From positions 20,155-31,116 of the forward strand of contig JASEIR010000007.1 in assembly GCA_030017355.1 (NCBI GenBank): DNA of 10,962 bases, written 5' to 3'. Shown here piece by piece: positions 6,542 to 10,962 of the stretch. Made by a program: the position numbers and the translations under genes. The notes below the pieces were generated by a model that saw nothing but the letters and a program-made list of their open reading frames with translations, was not told the DNA's origin and did not search any database. This DNA comes from Actinomycetota bacterium. Its GTDB lineage: Bacteria; Actinomycetota; Aquicultoria; Aquicultorales; Aquicultoraceae. Within the stretch, counting starts at the first letter, position 1. Every line of letters begins with the position of its first letter.

Positions 6542-7477
6542 TCATGCTCTGGATTGTGCTCTCACTTCTTCAAGAATCTCGGTAGCGCCCGCGTCTTTAA
6601 GCTTATTGGCAAGCTTTACACCAAGTGCTTCAGCCTCTTGTGGACTACCGGTAATACTATCGCGAACCAATTTAGACCCATCAAGGCTTGCAACCATACC
6701 ATCTAGACTTAAAGTATCATTTTTAACAGTGCCAAGAGCACCAATTGGAATCTGACAACCACCTTCAAGTTCTCTTAAGAAAGCCCTCTCGGCAGTCACG
6801 GCTGCCCTTGTTGAAGGATCATCAAGATATCTCATAAGCCCAAGCATAGTCGAATCATCTTTTCTTATCTCTACAGCAATCGCACCTTGCCCTACTGCAG
6901 AGAGCATAACATCGGGTGGTATCCGCTCTGTTATACCTTCATTCCAACCCATGCGATCAAGCCCAGCTGCAGCAAGAATTATTGCATCAAACTGACCTTC
7001 GTTCATCTTGCGAAGCCGTGTATCTAGATTGCCTCTTACATCCTTAATCCTTAAATCTGGCCTGCGATGAAGAATTTGCGCTATTCTGCGCAAACTGCTT
7101 GTTCCTATAACAGAACCTTGAGGAAGCTCATCAAGGCCTTTGCCGCTCTTGGATATAATTACATCCCTAGAGTCAGCTCTTTTTAAAAATGCTCCAAGCA
7201 TAAGCCCATCTGGGATTTGAGTTGGAACATCTTTGCTACTGTGAACAGCAAGATCAACCTCACCTTTTGCCAAGGCAATCTCAATTTCTTTGACAAAGAG
7301 GCCTTTATCGCCAATTTTTGACAGCGGAGCATCAAGTATCTTATCGCCCTGTGTTTTAATAGTTTTTATTTCAATTTCCACCCCAGCCTCTTTTCGAAGT
7401 ATAGAGGCCACATGCTCTGCCTGCCACATCGCAAGTTTGCTGCCACGTGTTCCTAACACTAGTTTTTTATATGCCAT
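6542..7477 (-). CDS. hemC: Porphobilinogen deaminase (hydroxymethylbilane synthase)
   Basis: HemC polymerises four porphobilinogen units into hydroxymethylbilane. The 311-residue length is typical. It opens with LGTRGSKLAMWQA. The catalytic aspartate is D83 in VHSSKDVPT, and substrate-binding arginines are seen at R130, R131, R148 and R154 (GTSSLRR, DVRGNLDTR). The dipyrromethane cofactor attaches to C241 in LEGGCQIPIG. The ATG follows the hemA TAA with no base between (TAAATG), and its ribosome site AGGTGA (7487-7482) lies inside the end of hemA, so translation of the two is probably coupled. The product feeds the HemD domain of the next gene. Confidence 0.97.
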   Translation of the reverse strand: MAYKKLVLGTRGSKLAMWQAEHVASILRKEAGVEIEIKTIKTQGDKILDAPLSKIGDKGLFVKEIEIALAKGEVDLAVHSSKDVPTQIPDGLMLGAFLKRADSRDVIISKSGKGLDELPQGSVIGTSSLRRIAQILHRRPDLRIKDVRGNLDTRLRKMNEGQFDAIILAAAGLDRMGWNEGITERIPPDVMLSAVGQGAIAVEIRKDDSTMLGLMRYLDDPSTRAAVTAERAFLRELEGGCQIPIGALGTVKNDTLSLDGMVASLDGSKLVRDSITGSPQEAEALGVKLANKLKDAGATEILEEVRAQSRA

Positions 7478-8803
7478 TTAATCACCTATTGATTTTGGAT
7501 GAAGCTCAATAAAGCCTGGAGCGCTCTCTGCTTGATCCCCTTCTTCGATATCAAAGAGGTATCTTAGTGATTCTATATAGAGATAGCCATCCTTGCGGTT
7601 GGCAGACTCCTTGGCTTTTACAATTGGGCTATGTAGTAGTTTATTTATAATTGCGCTAGTTAGCGCATTTAGCGTATTTATATCATCCTCTGTTAAGTTC
7701 GAAAGCCTCCTTAAATGCTTTTCAAGCTCTCTAAGTCTAATCTCTTCAGCCTTTCGTCTCAAACTTGCAATAGTTGGTGCGACCTCAAGAGAGGCAAGCC
7801 ATGAATTAAAGGCAAGTACTTCGTGCTCAACTATTCCCTCGGCAATCTTAGCAGCCTTTTTTCGCTCCTCCAAATTGGTCTGAACAACCGAGTCAAGGTC
7901 GTCAATGTCGTAAGCAAATACATTATATAGGTTAGCAACTTCCGGGTCGATATCTCTTGGCACGGCAATATCAATAAAGAAAATTGGCTTGTTCTTTCTC
8001 TTCTGCATTACGCGGCTAACGTGCTCTTTAGTTACTATATAATGAGGCGCGCCGGTCGAGCTGATGACTATATCAGCTTGAGCCATGTGCTCAATAAAGT
8101 CTTCAAACTTAACGGCAACCCCATTATATCTTTGAGCAAGGCTTTCGGCTCTCTCATATGTTCTATTGGTAACAATGACTTTGCTAACCCCATTGCTGAC
8201 AAGGTGGGTTGCAGTAAGCTCTATCATCTCCCCTGCCCCAATCAGCATAACTGTTCTTCCTTTAAGTGTCTCAAAAACCTTTTTTGCAAGCTCAACCGCA
8301 GCATAGCTTATTGAAACCGCGCTCTCTCCAATTTCCGTCTCAGTCCTAACTCTCTTTCCGGCCAGGAAAGCATGGCGGAAAAGGCGGTTTAATATAGTTG
8401 AAGTAGCCTCCGATTCAAAGGCGGCATTGTATGCTGTCTTTACTTGCCCAAGTATCTGAGCTTCACCAATTACCATTGAGTCAAGACTTGAGGCAACTCT
8501 GAAAAGATGAAGTACAGCGTCTTTGCAATCATGGAAATAAAGATACTTTTGTAATTTATTTCGATTAATTTCATGATAATCACTAATAAACTTAATTATG
8601 CTATCTTTGCCCTTATCTATGTTGTTTGCAACTACATAAATCTCTGTGCGGTTACAGGTTGATAGAATAACTGCTTCGTTTATGCTAGGATAGCTAATCA
8701 ACGCATGAAGAGCTTCCGGCAAAGATTGCTCTGGGAAGGTTATTTTTTCACGGACTTCTACCGGCGCTGTCTTGTGACTAAGACCAGCAACAATTATATG
8801 CAT
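7478..8803 (-). CDS. hemA: Glutamyl-tRNA reductase
   Basis: HemA reduces glutamyl-tRNA(Glu) with NADPH to glutamate-1-semialdehyde, the committed step of the C5 route. The 441-residue protein has the usual parts in order. The N-terminal catalytic domain starts with AGLSHKTAPVEVREK and carries the nucleophile C50 in LSTCNRTEIY and H99. VIGEAQILGQ lies at 111-120. The NADPH Rossmann loop is GAGEM at 189-193, and a helical dimerisation region runs from about residue 330. The ATG at 8803 overlaps the end of the Met8/SirC gene by ten bases; AAGG and GAGG stretches precede it within that gene. HemA levels are a known control point for heme in bacteria, but no regulatory site or Cys-Pro heme motif is obvious here. 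Confidence 0.97.
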   Translation of the reverse strand: MHIIVAGLSHKTAPVEVREKITFPEQSLPEALHALISYPSINEAVILSTCNRTEIYVVANNIDKGKDSIIKFISDYHEINRNKLQKYLYFHDCKDAVLHLFRVASSLDSMVIGEAQILGQVKTAYNAAFESEATSTILNRLFRHAFLAGKRVRTETEIGESAVSISYAAVELAKKVFETLKGRTVMLIGAGEMIELTATHLVSNGVSKVIVTNRTYERAESLAQRYNGVAVKFEDFIEHMAQADIVISSTGAPHYIVTKEHVSRVMQKRKNKPIFFIDIAVPRDIDPEVANLYNVFAYDIDDLDSVVQTNLEERKKAAKIAEGIVEHEVLAFNSWLASLEVAPTIASLRRKAEEIRLRELEKHLRRLSNLTEDDINTLNALTSAIINKLLHSPIVKAKESANRKDGYLYIESLRYLFDIEEGDQAESAPGFIELHPKSIGD

Positions 8804-9417
8804 GACCTTACTCTTTCCTCAACCTCTTGAACTCGACCTTCTCTTAATAGCTCTAAAACATCAGATTGAATCAACCTATCTAACGCCTGTTTTCTCTCCC
8901 CGGGCTCAACATATTTATCGGCAATTTCCCTGCGGAAATTCCTGAGAATTTCGCAGTACTGGGCGTACTCGTCACCAAACAGCTGTTGTATTTGTTTGCG
9001 GATATGTTTTGCTAGCGCTGGGCAACTTCCACTTGTCGAAATACTGATAATTAGATCGCCACGGCGAACCGTTGAGGGTACTATGAAGGAGCAAAGCTCT
9101 GGTGTATCAACTACATTAACGGGTATTTTCTTTTCCGTTGCCTCGCGGTGAACTTTCCTGTTTACCTCATTATTATCAGTTGCAACTATTACCAATACTG
9201 CGCCATCCAAATCTCCGGGTTCGTAATTCCGGCGTTTAACCTTTATTCTACCTTCCTTGGCAAGCTGAGCTAGCGAAGGAGAGATATCTGGACTAACTAC
9301 TTCAACATCCGCCTCACACTCAACCAGCGAAAGAACCTTTCTCTTAGCTACATCTCCTCCACCTATTACCACGCATTTCTTGCCTTCAATATCAATATAT
9401 AGCGGATAAAAAGCCAT
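8794..9417 (-). CDS. sirC: Precorrin-2 dehydrogenase / possible sirohydrochlorin ferrochelatase (Met8/SirC family)
   Basis: This 207-residue protein matches the N-terminal part of CysG, Met8 and SirC. It oxidises precorrin-2 to sirohydrochlorin with NAD and, in bifunctional members, inserts iron to give siroheme. An N-terminal Rossmann fold carries VVIGGGDVAKRKV at residues 16-28. D104 in NVVDTPELCSFIVPS matches the aspartate needed for both activities in CysG and Met8. The SISTSGSCPALAK segment (125-137) continues the fold, followed by the helical dimerisation region. SirC-type members lack chelation, and the sequence does not decide which this is. It starts three bases after the CcsA-like gene and overlaps hemA by ten bases. 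With CobA it completes the branch from uroporphyrinogen III to sirohydrochlorin or siroheme, the entry to the AhbD route. Confidence 0.92.
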   Translation of the reverse strand: MAFYPLYIDIEGKKCVVIGGGDVAKRKVLSLVECEADVEVVSPDISPSLAQLAKEGRIKVKRRNYEPGDLDGAVLVIVATDNNEVNRKVHREATEKKIPVNVVDTPELCSFIVPSTVRRGDLIISISTSGSCPALAKHIRKQIQQLFGDEYAQYCEILRNFRREIADKYVEPGERKQALDRLIQSDVLELLREGRVQEVEERVRSCI

Positions 9418-9420
9418 TTC

Positions 9421-10305
9421 TTAGCCAAGACCCCCGCCATATCTATGCACGCTTGGTAAAATTTGAGTTACAAAACCAATGTTCCCAATCAGATACGTAA
9501 TAACAGCCACAAAAAAGCCAAGTATGGCAAAAACATTGGCTCTTTTACCTTGCCACCCCAAAGTAGACCTCACAAGTAGGTATGACCCATAAATTACCCA
9601 AGTTGCAATTGCCATTAAAATCTTGGGATCTTTATACCATTGCGACCATTCAGGCAGCATTTCAGCACGAATAGCACCTGTTGCAATAACAAGCGTTAAA
9701 AACGTAAAACTAAAGGCGATAGTTTTGTGACAAAGTTCATCAGCCGTTTCAAGAGATGGTAATTTGCGAAAAATCTTACCTGGCTTTTTCTTACGCATAC
9801 CCCGAAGCTGCCTTTCCTGCAATAAATAAACTATTGATATAGCAAGGGCAATGGTCATTGATGCATAGGCAAATACTGCAAAGCTCACATGGATGCCTAC
9901 CCAATAGCTCTTAAGCTGCTTGGTTAATACCTCAGTTATCCCATAGGCATGCCAAGCTAAAAACTGCAGCACCACCGATATCGGCATCACGATCATACCA
10001 AGCGCCTTTACTTTCGGGCTTCTGCCTGCGTAAATCGACTCAACTAGGAGAAAGACGGCAATGATAAATGCTGCAAAAACTGTTCTTATCGTAAAAGGCC
10101 CTGTTGTATTTGATATGCCAAGAATTTGAACCCGTAGGAATATAACCGCCATCAACAGGGTAAATGCTGCAAGAGCACTACCTAGCGCTGTATAGACATG
10201 CACTCTGCGCTCTGTCTTTGCAGCAAAGTTGCCAATATAGGCTAGGCTGCTGCCAATGCTAAAAGCCAATGCTAGCCAAAATAGTACGATGGTGAGTTTT
10301 TCCAA
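9421..10305 (-). CDS. ccsA: CcsA/HemX-family cytochrome c assembly membrane protein
   Basis: This 294-residue integral membrane protein has about eight hydrophobic helices (near residues 3-23, 37-58, 75-93, 102-120, 135-162, 194-213, 228-246 and 257-279), as in CcsA/ResC and HemX. Histidines in positions typical of heme ligands are H139 (YWVGIHVSF), H193 (LCHKTIAF) and H287 (SVHRYG). The tryptophan-rich outer loop is reduced to EWSQWYKDPK (219-228), a degenerate form of the WGxxWxWDPK motif. It may therefore be a heme-handling subunit or a HemX-type protein, which in Bacillus affects HemA, rather than a full synthetase. The TTG start at 10305 is supported by GGGAG eight bases upstream (10318-10314). 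It lies between the CcmD-like gene and the Met8/SirC gene. Confidence 0.8.
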   Translation of the reverse strand: MEKLTIVLFWLALAFSIGSSLAYIGNFAAKTERRVHVYTALGSALAAFTLLMAVIFLRVQILGISNTTGPFTIRTVFAAFIIAVFLLVESIYAGRSPKVKALGMIVMPISVVLQFLAWHAYGITEVLTKQLKSYWVGIHVSFAVFAYASMTIALAISIVYLLQERQLRGMRKKKPGKIFRKLPSLETADELCHKTIAFSFTFLTLVIATGAIRAEMLPEWSQWYKDPKILMAIATWVIYGSYLLVRSTLGWQGKRANVFAILGFFVAVITYLIGNIGFVTQILPSVHRYGGGLG

Positions 10306-10338
10306 ATTACCCGCTCCCAGCTCTTAAACACTTTAAAA

Positions 10339-10500
10339 TTAATAAGCCTGGCCATCGCCCTTTTTTTCGATGATTTTGCTTAAGGCATTAAGTTCTTTTT
10401 TAAGATTTGATAGTTTGTTGTTTGTTGCAAACACAAAACCTAAAAGAACTACCCAAATCCCCATATAAACAGCCACGACATATGGTACTTGCTCGCTCAT
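10339..10500 (-). CDS. ccmD: Small CcmD-like membrane protein
   Basis: This 53-residue ORF starts at an ATG at 10500 and ends with TAA at 10341-10339. It is preceded by GGGGG (10512-10508) with a seven-base spacer and lies three bases after the ccmC stop. It has one membrane helix (about residues 7-26, with YVVAVYMGIWVVLLGFVF) and then a basic, coiled-coil-like tail with NNKLSNLKKELN and a run of lysines. This layout is typical of CcmD, a small partner of CcmC that helps release heme-loaded CcmE from the CcmABC complex. The call rests on length, topology and position straight after ccmC, as CcmD proteins conserve little sequence. Confidence 0.82.
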   Translation of the reverse strand: MSEQVPYVVAVYMGIWVVLLGFVFATNNKLSNLKKELNALSKIIEKKGDGQAY

Positions 10501-10503
10501 AAA

Positions 10504-10962
10504 CTAACCCCCAACCTGATTCTTTAAAATTTCAATCTCCTCGCTAATTCCCTTCATCTGATACCGCATTAGTAGAAGAGCGACGTAAAACGAAGTCATT
10601 CCAAACATGGATATTAGAAATGCTGCTAGGAGTGTCCCATGCAGACCTGAACCGGATGAACTAAATACTACCGGGTGCACTGACGGAATAAGCCTTATTG
10701 CAAAAAAAGTTAGCGGAACGTTTATGGCAGCCACAATTGAGTAAACAGCAGCTAAGCGTGCCTTTGAGCTTTCCTCACTTACTGATGACCTTAATACAAA
10801 ATAACCTGCATACATAAGCATCAGAATTAGATAGGTTGTGAGCCTTGGCTCCCACTGCCACCAGACGCCCCAGGCTGCTTTGTCCCATAGAATACCGGTC
10901 ATCTCAACAAGAAACCCAAAAAGAAAGCCAAGCTCAATTGCAGACAGACTTAAAAAATCATA
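10504..10962 (-). CDS. ccmC: Heme exporter/handling protein CcmC, C-terminal part (window edge)
   Basis: The frame is open to the window end, giving 152 C-terminal residues of a protein usually about 220-240 long; the start lies beyond 10962. An internal ATG at 10902 is not the real start, since the upstream in-frame sequence (including SAIELGFLFGFLVEM) is typical CcmC helix. The heme-binding tryptophan-rich loop is WGVWWQWEPRLT at residues 31-42 of the fragment. A glutamate (E38) replaces the usual aspartate of the WGxWWxWD form. H96 in LIPSVHP matches the second heme-ligand histidine. Several membrane helices follow, then a short charged C-terminal tail. CcmC binds heme at the outer face of the membrane and loads it onto CcmE in cytochrome c maturation system I, so ccmA, ccmB or ccmE may lie just beyond the edge. 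Confidence 0.9.
   Translation of the reverse strand, partial: YDFLSLSAIELGFLFGFLVEMTGILWDKAAWGVWWQWEPRLTTYLILMLMYAGYFVLRSSVSEESSKARLAAVYSIVAAINVPLTFFAIRLIPSVHPVVFSSSGSGLHGTLLAAFLISMFGMTSFYVALLLMRYQMKGISEEIEILKNQVGG

Noticed and set aside
6467..6755. Two overlapping plus-strand frames across the hemC to cobA/hemD junction
   Set aside because: Both overlap the ends of two well-supported minus-strand genes and carry no motif.
8021..8314. Plus-strand frame of 97 residues opposite hemA
   Set aside because: It lies antisense to the conserved NADPH-binding part of HemA and shows no recognisable motif.

Overview
The window carries a long, tightly packed minus-strand operon for tetrapyrrole (heme/siroheme) synthesis and heme delivery to cytochromes c. 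At the left end are two divergent sugar-metabolism genes. No rRNA, tRNA, CRISPR array, insertion sequence or other mobile element was seen. Base composition (moderately AT-rich) and codon use look even throughout, so nothing suggests recent transfer.

Left region (1-1385): the N-terminus of a GalU-type UTP-glucose-1-phosphate uridylyltransferase on the minus strand, cut by the window edge. A 349-base divergent intergenic region follows, then a plus-strand cupin-type (archaeal-like) glucose-6-phosphate isomerase that probably starts at a TTG codon at 585. The isomerase converges on the tetrapyrrole operon with only 39 bases between the two stop codons and no convincing terminator.

Right region (10962 down to 1425, all minus strand). 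In transcription order: ccmC (partial, runs off the right edge), a 53-residue CcmD-like gene missing from a simple long-ORF scan, a CcsA/HemX-family eight-helix membrane protein, a Met8/SirC precorrin-2 dehydrogenase, hemA, hemC, a cobA-hemD fusion, hemB, a radical SAM heme synthase (ahbD) and hemL. Most junctions overlap or are separated by 0-33 bases; the only larger gap is 71 bases before hemB.

How the genes fit together: HemA and HemL make 5-aminolevulinate from glutamyl-tRNA (C5 route). HemB, HemC and the HemD domain make uroporphyrinogen III. The CobA domain and the Met8/SirC protein take it through precorrin-2 to sirohydrochlorin or siroheme. AhbD is the last enzyme of the siroheme-dependent heme route (Fe-coproporphyrin III to heme b). 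No HemE, HemN, HemY/CgoX or HemH is visible. The middle steps (AhbA/AhbB and AhbC) are not in the window and would have to lie elsewhere. The CcmC/CcmD/CcsA group would handle heme at the membrane.

Organism: the hemA-C-D-B-L gene order resembles Gram-positive-type operons, and an oxygen-sensitive radical SAM heme synthase suggests an anaerobe. I infer an anaerobic bacterium of the Firmicutes (Desulfotomaculum-like) or a deep actinobacterial/related lineage; the sequence alone does not settle this. The genes belong to known families. The interest lies in the arrangement, a few degenerate motifs and the intergenic signals, and I do not see a wholly new system.
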